Of a stretch of DNA of 64,000 nt, positions 32,895 to 38,785 are shown piece after piece. The position numbers were made by a program, and so were the translations under genes. The stretch covers positions 2,850,937-2,914,936 of the forward strand of contig CAXIPT010000008.1 in the NCBI GenBank assembly GCA_964030475.1. The letters are read 5' to 3'. The notes beneath the pieces were generated by a model. That model saw only the letters and a list, made by a program, of their open reading frames with translations, was not told the origin of the DNA and made no database searches. The DNA is from Tethya wilhelma (taxonomy: Eukaryota; Porifera; Demospongiae; Tethyida; Tethyidae). Each line of letters begins with the position of its first letter. The first letter of the stretch is position 1.

Positions 32895-33187
32895 AAAACG
32901 AGTGAGCACCCCATGGAAATCAGCGGCAGCAAATTAACAACAATTACCTTATCCTCTTTCTTGTCATCCTTCTTTTTGGATTTTTTTGCCTTCTTTTGCT
33001 TCTGGTCCTTGTCTTTCTTTTTGCTGAATACAGTTTATAGGAAACATACTAAAATTACATCCATCACTATGCTACTAGAGGATACGGTTACTTACTCTTC
33101 TAGTTCCTCTCTCTCAATATCTTTCTTAAGGACGTCACCGAAAGCTTCCCCAAGAGAGCTCAGTAACACGGACCCTTGGTCCGCCAT
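5634..33187 (-). CDS. MYCBP2: MYCBP2/highwire-type E3 ubiquitin ligase, N-terminal part (3' incomplete)
   Basis: MYCBP2 (PAM, highwire, RPM-1) is a very large neuronal-type E3 ligase whose C-terminal RING and Cys-relay module transfers ubiquitin. About 30 exons can be chained in phase from ATG at 33187 to a donor at 5634, about 1,800 codons once doubled exons are counted once. Domain order matches the family: N-terminal region, RCC1-like repeats, Cys-rich insert (MCPSGEHKW...[10 protein letters not shown]), further RCC1 repeats, PHR1, then PHR2. After the [18 protein letters not shown] exon the frame runs into a GTTAGT donor. No further exon of the family is visible down to position 1, so filamin, DOC and RING parts are missing. 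Introns hold nested crystallin and UBL-RBR genes. Three internal duplications break exons. The gene starts head-to-head with a MAPEG gene. Confidence 0.92.
6576..6786. mobile_element. MITE-like element, copy 2
   Basis: This is a diverged second copy of the element at 871-1081, with TATAGCAGGAAATTTTCGT at the left and the complement ending CCCGCTATA at the right. The two copies share the internal stretch around TTTAACTTCTGCATTATG. It lies in a MYCBP2 intron, just after the PHR2 411-nt exon. Confidence 0.75.
7276..7352. repeat. GAGTGAGG-type minisatellite
   Basis: Short tandem copies of GTGAGGGA with small variants in a MYCBP2 intron, directly 3' (in gene sense) of the GTAAGTG donor at 7365. 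Confidence 0.85.
7945..9279. repeat. 1,335-bp tandem segment, copy 1
   Basis: This segment is repeated at 9281-10615 with an offset of 1,336 bp. Everywhere I compared the copies they are identical, including an AAAC microsatellite and the poly-A next to it. It carries MYCBP2 exons 8418-8852 and 8980-9139, plus the 3' part of the exon that is complete at 10550-10785. The truncated exon lacks its acceptor, so this copy is not a functional exon set. Exact identity including simple repeats suggests an assembly duplicate or a very recent event. Confidence 0.95.
8862..8911. repeat. (AAAC)n microsatellite
   Basis: Tetranucleotide AAAC run passing into poly-A, present again at 10198-10247 inside the second copy of the duplicated segment. 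Confidence 0.95.
9281..10615. repeat. 1,335-bp tandem segment, copy 2
   Basis: Second copy of 7945-9279. In transcript order this copy comes first and contains the intact exons 10550-10785 (its 5' part extends beyond the repeat), 10316-10475 and 9754-10188. Confidence 0.95.
9754..11043 (-). CDS. MYCBP2: MYCBP2 exons for PHR1 and the following helical region
   Basis: Exons in transcript order: 10916-11043 ([17 protein letters not shown], the start of PHR1), 10550-10785 ([15 protein letters not shown]...), 10316-10475 ([16 protein letters not shown]...GQIPEILYR), 9754-10188 ([16 protein letters not shown] ... [16 protein letters not shown]). All phases join. The PHR domain is a beta-sandwich that in this family mediates protein contacts. 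The first exon is separated from the preceding one by a 5.2-kb intron holding three crystallin genes. Confidence 0.9.
11894..12265 (-). CDS. Beta/gamma-crystallin-like protein, copy 1 (C-terminally truncated)
   Basis: This is an intronless gene for a small soluble protein with two Greek-key-like motifs. The first runs about residues 32-75 ([12 protein letters not shown] ... [14 protein letters not shown]). The second follows ([16 protein letters not shown] ... [10 protein letters not shown]). The start was chosen at MSSPADS because all three paralogues share it and a TATA box lies about 80 bp upstream. The frame stays open upstream, but that part varies and is probably 5' UTR. It ends at NAGV because the Trp codon found in copies 2 and 3 is TAG here. 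Beyond it lies a second stop shared with copy 2. The protein (123 residues) may be a decaying allele or a short form. Crystallin-fold proteins often bind calcium; no clear calcium site is obvious. Confidence 0.75.
   Translation of the reverse strand: MSSPADSILTLSNKERVMQVNSTRDDIPESHHYYSGKVDGSKSLYIVYSSPDYGKADKGSKPGVIIDTADLKPLGFNVRSVKAFDKNGLVLFEYPNFSGDGANYTKSVGDVAYGSSFIVNAGV
12347..12353 (-). promoter_or_regulatory. TATA box of crystallin copy 1
   Basis: TATAAAA on the minus strand about 82 bp before the chosen ATG. It is conserved at the same spacing in all three crystallin units. Confidence 0.7.
12430..13376. other. Spacer between crystallin units
   Basis: Non-coding part of the tandem unit. 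It shares short blocks with the other spacers (for example TCTTCATGCACTGTGC and CTTTTCTCTTGTGTCAGTG). No independent gene is seen. Confidence 0.65.
13377..13790 (-). CDS. Beta/gamma-crystallin-like protein, copy 2
   Basis: An intronless paralogue of the copies at 11894 and 14784, encoding 137 residues from MSSPADS. Both Greek-key-like motifs are complete, including the [13 protein letters not shown] segment lost in copy 1. It ends at VVE-stop, where copy 3 has GGG and continues for 25 residues ([15 protein letters not shown]...). The downstream sequence still resembles that tail, so the stop is a point change in an ancestral longer gene. The upstream frame is open but contains an Ala run and is not conserved, so I treat it as 5' UTR. 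A TATA box lies 87 bp upstream. Confidence 0.8.
   Translation of the reverse strand: MSSPADSILTLSNKKRVMQVNSTRDDIPESHHYYSGKVDGSKSLYIVYSSPDYGKADKGSKPGVIIDTADLKPLGFNVRSVKAFDKNGLILFEYPNFSGDGTNYTKSVGDVVYGSSFIVNAGVWEFSLSCGEPLVVE
13877..13883 (-). promoter_or_regulatory. TATA box of crystallin copy 2
   Basis: TATAAAA on the minus strand at the same relative position as in the other two crystallin units. Confidence 0.7.
13920..14783. other. Spacer between crystallin units
   Basis: Non-coding, homologous in blocks to 12430-13376. No independent gene is seen. Confidence 0.65.
14784..15275 (-). CDS. Beta/gamma-crystallin-like protein, copy 3 (full length)
   Basis: This is the longest and probably ancestral-type member, 163 residues in one exon. 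It starts [13 protein letters not shown]. The first Greek-key-like motif includes [13 protein letters not shown] and [14 protein letters not shown]. The second includes [11 protein letters not shown] and [10 protein letters not shown] hydrophilic tail ([19 protein letters not shown]) follows. No signal peptide, so cytosolic. Single- and two-motif beta/gamma-crystallins are known in sponges. This one is closest in layout to an ancestral two-motif domain. It is nested in the same orientation as its host gene MYCBP2 but has its own TATA box and no introns, so it is probably transcribed independently. Confidence 0.85.
   Translation of the reverse strand: MSNPAESTLTLSNCRRVMQVNSTKGDIPESHSYFSGKVDGSKSLYIVYSSPDYGKADKGSKPGVIIDTADLKPLGFNARSVKAFDKNGLVLFEYPNFSGDGANYTKSVGDVAYGSSFIVNAGVWEFSLSCGEPLVVEGKKQFGPGSQVPNLDSQIVSAKKIQE
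15358..15364 (-). promoter_or_regulatory. TATA box of crystallin copy 3
   Basis: TATAAAA on the minus strand 83 bp before the ATG, conserved with the other copies. Confidence 0.7.
16227..18823 (-). CDS. MYCBP2: MYCBP2 exons for the Cys-rich insert end and second RCC1 block
   Basis: Exons in transcript order: 18591-18823, 17889-18044, 17739-17820, 17262-17581, 17055-17127, 16767-16900, 16227-16430. The first encodes [17 protein letters not shown] and then a highly charged Lys/Glu helix. RCC1-type blades follow: [21 protein letters not shown], then [22 protein letters not shown]. The segment [17 protein letters not shown] matches the family's linker before PHR1. The phases join throughout. An N run at 17011-17023 lies only in an intron. 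Confidence 0.88.
16956..17047. repeat. (GT)n/(GA)n microsatellite with a short gap
   Basis: A GT run interrupted by 13 N (17011-17023) and followed by a GA run. It lies in the MYCBP2 intron between the exons at 17055-17127 and 16767-16900. The true repeat length is unknown. Confidence 0.95.
19497..20657 (-). CDS. Ubiquitin-like domain fused to an RBR-type E3 module
   Basis: Exon 1 is 20580-20657 (26 codons) and exon 2 is 19497-20405, together 328 residues. Residues 3-84 form a ubiquitin-like domain: [15 protein letters not shown], then [20 protein letters not shown], then [13 protein letters not shown]. Unlike most ubiquitin-like modules in E3s, the tail keeps the RLRGG of ubiquitin, followed by Ala. 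The rest is Cys/His-rich. It has a RING1-like part ([17 protein letters not shown] ... HCPSC), an IBR-like part (CPGCGYYC ... CGIC ... FCFNCHREW) and a RING2-like part ending [16 protein letters not shown]. In the last, ENACKQMTC places a Cys where RBR ligases carry the ubiquitin-accepting residue. The architecture recalls parkin (UBL plus RBR) but is shorter. It is nested in a MYCBP2 intron in the same orientation. E3 activity is inferred. Confidence 0.8.
20700..21499. other. Intronic stretch, no gene seen
   Basis: 5' flank of the UBL-RBR gene followed by AT-rich sequence up to the LTR remnant. Its first 150-200 bp resemble the flank of the broken copy near 24850-25080, so the promoter region was duplicated with the gene. 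Confidence 0.6.
21500..23961 (+). mobile_element. BEL/Pao-like LTR retrotransposon remnant
   Basis: Two direct repeats begin TGTTGGATTTGTTTCTAA at 21500 and 23764, and stay closely similar for about 115 bp. Both copies later share TTCCAGTGTAGATC (about 21747 and 23940), giving LTRs of roughly 200-260 bp. A purine run (AGGGGGAGGA) directly precedes the 3' copy, as a polypurine tract should. TGGTCCTTTGAGCC follows the 5' copy where a primer-binding site is expected. Interior sequence after 21890 resembles the start of a Pao-type gag (SATR motif, then a Leu/Glu-rich helix near 22015-22110) but is interrupted by stops. No protease, reverse transcriptase or integrase is seen, so the element is internally deleted and dead. 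Confidence 0.6.
24066..24827 (-). pseudogene. Broken second copy of the UBL-RBR gene
   Basis: Exon 1 is 24732-24827 and the remainder runs to about 24066. The ubiquitin-like domain is readable ([21 protein letters not shown]) but its tail is RLLGG instead of RLRGG. After MKYCW a single-base loss relative to the intact copy, near 24260, shifts the frame. The homologous frame then resumes up to CPGCGYY and meets TAA. The IBR-like and RING2-like parts are absent, so no RBR catalytic Cys exists. It could still produce a short UBL protein, but it looks like a pseudogene. Confidence 0.75.
25140..26640. other. Intronic stretch, nothing recognised
   Basis: About 1.5 kb of MYCBP2 intron with no supported gene, RNA or transposon. 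I could not find paired inverted ends or a long codon-biased frame. Confidence 0.55.
26653..29934 (-). CDS. MYCBP2: MYCBP2 exons for the first RCC1 block and Cys-rich insert (with doubled exons)
   Basis: In transcript order: 29858-29934 ([19 protein letters not shown]), 29084-29291 ([13 protein letters not shown] ... [12 protein letters not shown]), 28625-28795 ([17 protein letters not shown]), 28373-28531 ([24 protein letters not shown]), a broken exon at about 28070-28111, then near-copies of the three RCC1 exons at about 27812-28019, 27354-27523 and 27091-27249. The intact exon 26653-26824 follows ([22 protein letters not shown] ... CTGYGPGC). RCC1 blades end in the usual Phe-Gly pattern. 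Because of the doubling, the exact transcript through this part is uncertain. Confidence 0.82.
26776..28033. repeat. About 1.27-kb tandem segment, copy 1
   Basis: Near-copy of 28060-29305 with an offset of 1,272-1,282 bp. It has scattered single-base changes (for example GACAGTGCC versus GACGGTGCC), a 6-bp length difference near 27285 and a different GA-repeat length. This is the level of difference expected between two haplotypes. It contains three RCC1 exons. Confidence 0.88.
27523..27567. repeat. (GA)n microsatellite
   Basis: A GA run directly at the acceptor side of an RCC1 exon; its counterpart in the other copy is 28799-28839 and differs in length. Confidence 0.95.
28043..28080. repeat. 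Inverted fold-back at the duplication junction
   Basis: GTGAGGACGACGAGGG on the left is followed, across a short loop around ACATGT, by its complement CCCTCGTCGTCCTCAC. The left arm plus loop is the reverse complement of the unique sequence at about 26775-26805. The junction of the tandem copies therefore carries a small inverted piece of exon. Confidence 0.85.
28060..29305. repeat. About 1.27-kb tandem segment, copy 2
   Basis: Partner of 26776-28033. It carries the RCC1 exons with normal flanking context on the 5' (high-coordinate) side and a broken Cys-rich exon at its low-coordinate end. Confidence 0.88.
29302..29345. repeat. (GT)n microsatellite
   Basis: A GT run upstream (gene sense) of the 29084-29291 exon acceptor. 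It is absent from copy 1 of the duplicated segment, where the copy ends. Confidence 0.95.
29439..29764. mobile_element. pogo/Tigger-like MITE
   Basis: The ends are inverted: CAGTAGAACCTCAATTGTCC at the left and GGTTCTACTG at the right, the latter the complement of CAGTAGAACC. They are flanked by TA on both sides. These termini match the well-known pogo/Tigger type of Tc1/mariner element. At 326 bp with no transposase frame it is non-autonomous. It lies in a MYCBP2 intron. Confidence 0.82.
30083..33187 (-). CDS. MYCBP2: MYCBP2 N-terminal exons
   Basis: In transcript order: 33096-33187 (starts [20 protein letters not shown]), 32948-33023 (Lys-rich), 32282-32666 (acidic run EEEEEED, then [17 protein letters not shown]), 31938-32134 ([16 protein letters not shown]), 31581-31850 ([15 protein letters not shown]), 31160-31322, near-copies at about 30957-31155 and 30535-30697, then 30312-30382 and about 30088-30228. 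The ATG was chosen because it opens the first exon, lies just inside the divergent intergenic gap and joins exon 2 in phase. The Lys-rich exon could act as a nuclear or nucleic-acid-binding patch, but this is only inferred. Confidence 0.82.
30506..30533. repeat. (CA)n microsatellite
   Basis: A CA run starting directly at the GATG|GTGTGT donor of the exon at 30535-30697, so that donor's intronic side is itself GT repeat on the coding strand. Confidence 0.95.
30536..31158. repeat. About 0.62-kb tandem segment, copy 1
   Basis: Offset 625 bp from 31161-31783, with a few substitutions (for example CTGTCCGAG versus CTGTCAGAG). It doubles the [16 protein letters not shown] and [15 protein letters not shown] exons. 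At the junction one exon lacks its donor and runs straight into the other copy. Confidence 0.88.
31161..31783. repeat. About 0.62-kb tandem segment, copy 2
   Basis: Partner of 30536-31158. The level of difference is again haplotype-like. Confidence 0.88.
31903..31936. repeat. (CA)n microsatellite
   Basis: A CA run directly after the donor of the 31938-32134 exon, in MYCBP2 sense a GT repeat at the start of the intron. Confidence 0.95.
32857..32892. repeat. (CA)n microsatellite
   Basis: CA run in the second MYCBP2 intron. Confidence 0.95.
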
Positions 33188-33519
33188 TTTGTATGTTCAA
33201 GTCAGCACAGGGGTCAGACTAAAAGTAGTTCGCCCGGCCTTGGGCAAGTGTCAGTGACCGTCTCTATGGAAGGGAAGAGGGATCTGGAGTTCTTCGTTAC
33301 ACCACAGTTTTTCAAAGTTGAACACTTCGCAATTGACAAGCTGCTTTCCTATTACAGCCAGCCTGGCTAGCTAGCTGCACATCGGAAACTTGGCTGACGA
33401 AAAATAGGTACAGGGTCGATCGCGTGCTTGATTCGTTCGCGAATTGGAGCATGGTTCGCGAGCTACAGCTACAGTCAGCAAAAATTTTGCAAGCCACCAG
33501 GTGACCTTGATATCAAAAC
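33188..33519. promoter_or_regulatory. Shared divergent promoter region, MYCBP2 / MAPEG gene
   Basis: 332 bp separate the two start codons, which face away from each other. No TATA box is evident, which fits a bidirectional housekeeping-type promoter. Both 5' UTRs must lie here. Confidence 0.6.
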
Positions 33520-34080
33520 ATGGTGCTTCTAAAAATCATTGGATTTGCTGTGACAGCTCTCTCTGTAATCCTTTATGGAGGATACTACTACTTTCCCTTC
33601 ATTCCAACTCCTAGCAGCAATGACTTCACTGACAAGCTGAAGTATACACTTCGATGTATTTTCCCAACTGTGCTCCTCCTTCAGTACACCATCTTCCAGG
33701 TTGGAAAAATGAGAGGGAAAACTAAGACTCACCCTCTGTCTTCAGACCAAAGTAAAATTGCTGCCCAGAAAGGTATCTTGGCAAATACACTCGAACAATA
33801 TCTGATCTACGTTGGAATTGTGATTACCCTAATAACCTTTCTGGATTCGACTGAGATGAAGCTGGTTCCACTCTACACGGTGGTGTTTGTAATTGGACGG
33901 ATCCTCTTCATACTAGGTTATCCTGATCAACGTGGTTATGGAATGTTCATGAATTTTGGCAGTGCAGCTTTTTTTGGATGTTTGATAATCTACTTCATGT
34001 TTAGTCGTGGGTTTATGTTTGAGATCCCCTACGATCCTGTAAACTCCCTCTCTGGCAGTGCAGGAAAGACTGAACTGTAG
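33520..34080 (+). CDS. MAPEG-family membrane protein (TMEM79-like), paralogue 1
   Basis: 186 residues in one exon. MAPEG proteins are small ER or membrane proteins related to glutathione transferases and eicosanoid synthases; the layout is closest to TMEM79/mattrin. Five hydrophobic segments are visible: about residues 3-27 (IIGFAVTALSVILYGGYYYF), 44-63, 90-112 (YLIYVGIVITLITFL), 113-135 (LVPLYTVVFVIGRILFILGY) and 145-168. The conserved NTLEQ motif before the third segment is the family signature. The C-terminus is KTEL, paralleled by KSEL in the paralogue at 51308. With five membrane spans and a cytosolic N-terminus, that tail would be lumenal and could act as a weak ER-retrieval signal; this is inference. 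Enzymatic activity cannot be judged. Confidence 0.78.
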   Translation: MVLLKIIGFAVTALSVILYGGYYYFPFIPTPSSNDFTDKLKYTLRCIFPTVLLLQYTIFQVGKMRGKTKTHPLSSDQSKIAAQKGILANTLEQYLIYVGIVITLITFLDSTEMKLVPLYTVVFVIGRILFILGYPDQRGYGMFMNFGSAAFFGCLIIYFMFSRGFMFEIPYDPVNSLSGSAGKTEL

Positions 34081-34322
34081 TGTGTGATGTGCAAGCTTAG
34101 AATTTGTAAATTATAGCATAGATAATAGAGGTTACGTGAGTCTATAGATCTGTAGTATGATTATCTAACAATGTGTGAGTTATAATTTTCTGATAATAAC
34201 AAAAGTTGAGATACGCCCACCAGATGATACGCGCACGCCCGCCCGCCCATTTCCGGAATTCCGGACATGTGTAGAGTGCGCATGCGCATATGTGCATTTA
34301 CAACGACGTTTACCAGTCCAAG

Positions 34323-35940
34323 ATGGAGCCATTCAGCAAGAAAAGGAAAATTGTCCCACAATTCTGTAAGGAAATCTTCTTTTGTACTGATAATGATTAA
34401 TCTTAACTCAATTTATTCTTATTTAGCTGAACATACACCAATCTTCACCTTGCCTTCACGTGAAGAGAACTATCCAGAACCATCACACCAACTTGGGCAA
34501 TGTAGTCAAGTATGTACAGAAGTTCAACAGCCACAAGCCCCAACAATATTTTCTACTGATTTCCAATCAAGTAACTGTCATCCGTCAAATCATCCAGCTA
34601 CCAATTCTTCAAATTTACAATTACACAACCTAGCCGTGCCTCCAGTCATAAAGAAGTCACAAAACATCAAAACACTCATTCTACGACACTCAACACAGAT
34701 TCAACAATGTCTCAATTTCACCAGTCTCCTCCCATCCCTGATACATCCCGATCTGAACTTCATGAGCTCTGAAGAGGTTGGCTCCTTAGCAAAGAAACCC
34801 ACAAACACGCAGAAAGCAAACGAACTCCTGATTTTTCTTGAGAAGAAGCCTATGTCAGCATGTAGGAAATTTCTAGCCAGCCTTATGGTCGCCAGAGAAC
34901 ATTTAGGCCATGAGGATTTGTTTTGTACCATATGGCCTCAGCTCTCTGAAGCAGAAGCAGCACTGGTGAGTGCCTTGTGTGAAACAACATCGAGTGCTTG
35001 GTCTGTATCTCCGAGTGTTCCTCCGTCATTCATTGAGGTACAGGGTGATCTTACTAGTAGCAAGTTTAAGAAAGTTGAAAAGGCCATGTGGAGCTATTAT
35101 GGTGAAGGAGAGTACGATAAATTAGCCACCATTACTGGCCGTCTCCAAAATAGTCCATGCCTAGAATGGGATATTGTTGGGAAATGGTTTGAGTCTGAGA
35201 ACTGTGTGTTTGTCCATGGTTGTAAAGAATCAGACCACAGCAAATGCCTTGATAAGAGCCTGATGCCTGCTCTTGATATGTGTCGTGATTCGTCAATTCA
35301 GAACACCAACATACTAGAAGGGAGGGTTCGCTTACGCTTGGCTCAGATTTATCTCAGAAGAGGTGACAAAGCAAAGGCCATTGAAAACTCAGACAAAGCC
35401 CGAGATTTGCTGTCACTGACTAGAGGTTACGATGTTGCTAAGTTACAGCTCAGAGAGGCCAAAGTTCTGTCAGCTACTCAACCACATCGAAGGCCCGAAA
35501 TCGAATCCTTGTACATCGGTGCATTGCAAAACTTTGAAGAAGATACGTATGTCTGTTGTCGACCCACGGTACACCTTTCCCTGGCAGCATTCTACCTTCA
35601 CATGTCTTTTGACTCGGCTCCAGAATTGGGATCTGCACCTCCTTCTCTCAAACAAGAGGAAATACAAAAGGCAAGGGCACAGTTTGAAGCCCTGGCCAAG
35701 TTGAACCTCTTTCTTCCTTGCATGAGGATGTGTGAACAGAAGCTTTTGTGTGCTGAGTTATTACGTTTGGAAGGAAAGCTAGATGAAGCATTGATAGCAT
35801 TTAAGGAGACAATGAGAGAAAGTGAAGAGAATAGACGAAGAGGTCTGGTTGCTATTTGTGAGCATCGGTGTTTGGTCATTGAAAAAGCCAAGAAGAAGGA
35901 AAATTTCCTAGATGAACTCCTAGATGATATCAGTAGCTAG
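34323..35940 (+). CDS. CARD-like and TPR-like repeat protein
   Basis: The preferred model has exon 1 at 34323-34365 (MEPFSKKRKIVPQF), a 61-bp intron with T|GTAAGG and TTTAG borders, and exon 2 at 34427-35940, giving 518 residues. An unspliced frame reaching back to 34267 also exists. Residues 15-90 are Pro/Gln/Ser/Asn-rich. Residues about 92-185 look like a death-fold CARD: QIQQCLNFTSLLPSLI, then SSEEVGSLAKKPTNTQKANE, then LLIFLEKKPMSACRKFLASL and HLGHEDLF. About residues 310-500 contain amphipathic helix pairs resembling TPRs (LRLAQIYLRRGDKAKAIENS; LLRLEGKLDEALIAFKE). No nucleotide-binding P-loop is seen. CARD proteins act in apoptosis and innate-immune assembly; a scaffold or adaptor role is inferred. 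The family is not otherwise recognised. Confidence 0.72.
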
Positions 35941-36193
35941 TTGACAAGTAGATATCTTATACTATTGTTGCTCATTAATTTTTTTATGGTTTTTAGCTAC
36001 CTTTGCTTTTGTTATGCTTTTGTTGGCTTATCATTGAAAACATTCGCGCCCGCACTAATTAACACAGACATTTATTAGCCCGCGAAATTTGAACATCCAC
36101 CCATTACCTCATCAACACTACACAACTAAAGAGAAGTGTGAAGTTTCAATTTATGTCAGCTGTACTTGCGGACGCTAAAGGCAGTTTACTGCA

Positions 36194-38416
36194 ATGAAAC
36201 TTAGTCTTAGTAGTCTATTCCATTTTACTCTCTGGAGTGCAATCCTGGTGGCTGACCTACATGTAGCAGCAATGCCAGCTGAGCCACCATTGGAGTGTGT
36301 CTACTGTGGTTCTTCTTGCTCTATCCCAAATAATATCAACTGTCAATGTGACTCTGACTGTGTGATTTACAGGGACTGTTGTCAAACAGTTTCTCCAACA
36401 TGCCTCACTGAATACAACACCTCTACCTATCCTTCATTTCGTTGTCAAAGTACTTACCTCGGCAATGGCAGTGACATCTGCAGCTACTACTGGATGGCGT
36501 CAGAGTGCTCAGAAACATGGATTGCAATGAATCCAAGAGAAATTGTTAATGAAGTTGAAAGAAATTGTATCCAAGGACAAAGTAGCTTGCCTCCCATTAC
36601 AGATAGATTGACAGGTTTTGTGTACAGAAATGAGTACTGTGCAATGTGTAATGGAGTGGATTTGGACTCGGCTATCTTGTGGAGATACAACCTCTTTTGT
36701 CAGGAAGAACTTGAAATGATTGTAGAAAACAACACTGACTTTATGGTAACCCAAAGTACACTTAGTGAGTACTGCACAGTGGGGCGGTTTATACGTCCCA
36801 TTATTAACATGTCACTGATACCAAATCCTAGAGCATGTTATCCTTTCATTGACACATGCCTTGATGTGAGAGCTCTTGAAAGCGTAACAAATATGGAATG
36901 GAATATGACACTTTATCAAGTGTTGAGTGAGCAATGCATAGGTGGTATCTTGCAGAATTTGGTTGTGGAGATAGGCAGTACTAGTGAGCCACCGGTGCTC
37001 TATCGTAACCAAGAATGTGCATGGTGCAATGGACTTACTTTTGCTGAACAAGGTTGCTTTTTTCCTTTGTGTCCGATGGATCAACCACCTGAATTTACCT
37101 TCAGTCTTGTGTTGGATATCCTTGGAAGTGGACAAGTGACTACATCATCTGAAGTTGTCACTAGAGTTGTATCAGTCACTTGTTCTGAAACAGAGGTGTT
37201 TGATCCAATTTTGATGATGTGTCGTCAAACAATACTCTTTCAAAACAGTACAGCAATGTTTACACGGAATGGCACCACTGATATTGGAACTACATGCAAT
37301 GGTTCCTTGATAGACCTCACCAATGCTGACATCTTTATCCTTCTCAATGGCACAAACACCATTCTATTCAACAATGAAATCCACACTATTCAGTTCAATA
37401 CATCTGAAGGCAACCCAGTGATCTGTATCAACTTTAGTCGAAACGGAACACAGGAAGTGAACAGTACTATCACCTTCTTCTCTTATCCACAGGCATTCTT
37501 TGTACTGACATACATTGGTTGCTCTCTTTCAGTCATGGGATGTACACTAGTACTTTTGACATACAGTATCTTCAAGGATCTTCGGACCCTACCGAGCAAG
37601 ATACTCATGAATCTAACTGCCTCCATTCTAGTTAGCAATCTCTTGATTCTGTTAGGTGGACCAGTTGTGGCAGCCTTTCCAAATGTAGTTGAAATGTGTG
37701 CTGTTGTTGGTATACTCCTTCATTTCTTTTTACTCTCTCAGTTTAGTTGGATGAATCTAATGCTTTCAGAAATGGTGCGTACTTTCTATCGAGCGGAAAG
37801 ATTGAAAATGGAAGAATCTAAAAAACGAAAGAACATGTTATTGCTGATATACCTCTTTGTTGGTTGGAGTGTTCCTCTTCTGATAACAGTTGCTACTATT
37901 GTTGTGAACTACACAACAGAAGGACTGGTACTGTATGGTGTACTCCCAGATGGCTCCAGGGGAAGCTGTTGGATCAACCACTTTGAATCAGCAATTGCTC
38001 TCTTTGTAACTCCCCTCAGTGGATCTACTATATTTGATTGTGTAGCATTTGCTATAATCAGTGTTTTAATATGCAGAGCATCTCGTTCACAAGCTAAAGT
38101 GAGCAATGAAGGCAATTCTTCTACCCGTCAGTACCTTAGGATAATGCTGGCCGTCTTCTCTGTATCTGGCCTTTCTTGGATATTTGGATTTTTGGCTATT
38201 CTCAAAAGAACAGCCTGGGCATGGTATCCGTTCATTGTTCTAAACAGTATTCAAGGAATGATCATCTTCTTAGCCTTCTTGTGTACAAAACGCATTGGAA
38301 AACTTTATGTCAATTTGTGCACATGTAAGATGGATCAAGTTGATTCAAAACACACTTCTTTCAAGCTGTCCTCAGTATCAAAAAGATTCAAGCTCTCAAC
38401 CAGCAAGGATTCTTGA
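36194..38416 (+). CDS. Somatomedin-B / 7TM receptor, array member 1
   Basis: 740 residues, intronless. A signal peptide (1-26) is followed by a somatomedin-B-like module (residues 35-72, CVYCGSSC ... CQCDSDCVIYRDCCQ). A Cys-rich, N-glycosylated ectodomain with repeated FVYRN.(E/Q)YCA.CNG-type motifs follows. Seven membrane helices begin near residue 432 (FFVLTYIGCSLSVMG). Secretin/adhesion-class hallmarks are present: GWSVPLLI in TM4, GSCWI before TM5, GLSWIFGF in TM6 and LNSIQGMIIFLAF in TM7. No GPS/GAIN signature (HLT cleavage motif) precedes TM1, so it is probably not autoproteolysed. The cytoplasmic tail is short and Ser/Lys-rich. This is the most diverged of the four paralogues. Ligand unknown. 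Confidence 0.85.
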   Translation: MKLSLSSLFHFTLWSAILVADLHVAAMPAEPPLECVYCGSSCSIPNNINCQCDSDCVIYRDCCQTVSPTCLTEYNTSTYPSFRCQSTYLGNGSDICSYYWMASECSETWIAMNPREIVNEVERNCIQGQSSLPPITDRLTGFVYRNEYCAMCNGVDLDSAILWRYNLFCQEELEMIVENNTDFMVTQSTLSEYCTVGRFIRPIINMSLIPNPRACYPFIDTCLDVRALESVTNMEWNMTLYQVLSEQCIGGILQNLVVEIGSTSEPPVLYRNQECAWCNGLTFAEQGCFFPLCPMDQPPEFTFSLVLDILGSGQVTTSSEVVTRVVSVTCSETEVFDPILMMCRQTILFQNSTAMFTRNGTTDIGTTCNGSLIDLTNADIFILLNGTNTILFNNEIHTIQFNTSEGNPVICINFSRNGTQEVNSTITFFSYPQAFFVLTYIGCSLSVMGCTLVLLTYSIFKDLRTLPSKILMNLTASILVSNLLILLGGPVVAAFPNVVEMCAVVGILLHFFLLSQFSWMNLMLSEMVRTFYRAERLKMEESKKRKNMLLLIYLFVGWSVPLLITVATIVVNYTTEGLVLYGVLPDGSRGSCWINHFESAIALFVTPLSGSTIFDCVAFAIISVLICRASRSQAKVSNEGNSSTRQYLRIMLAVFSVSGLSWIFGFLAILKRTAWAWYPFIVLNSIQGMIIFLAFLCTKRIGKLYVNLCTCKMDQVDSKHTSFKLSSVSKRFKLSTSKDS

Positions 38417-38785
38417 ATATTAGGTTCGTATAACACATGCAAGTTAATTGAATGGGATAGTATATAATTATAGATATAAAATACAGATGATGTTACTACC
38501 ATTGGTAACTATAGCTTAATAGCTATTTTGTCATGCATATACACTGTGCACTCCACTGCATGTATCATCAAGATCAATCTAAACTATAGTAATATTATTA
38601 TGAAGTTGAGTGTCAAGTGAGAAAGAGAATACTAAGTGCATGTAATATAATCCTGATCCCACAGCTGCGCTGGTGCACACATTCTCATGATATCATTGTT
38701 CTGGGATTCCAATTACAATAAATCTACAAGCATACACAAAAAAATTCTGGCTTGGAATATAGTCTTACTTGCTATAGGCTGTTAG
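38417..38785. other. Intergenic, nothing recognised
   Basis: AT-rich 369-bp gap between receptor genes. Confidence 0.6.
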
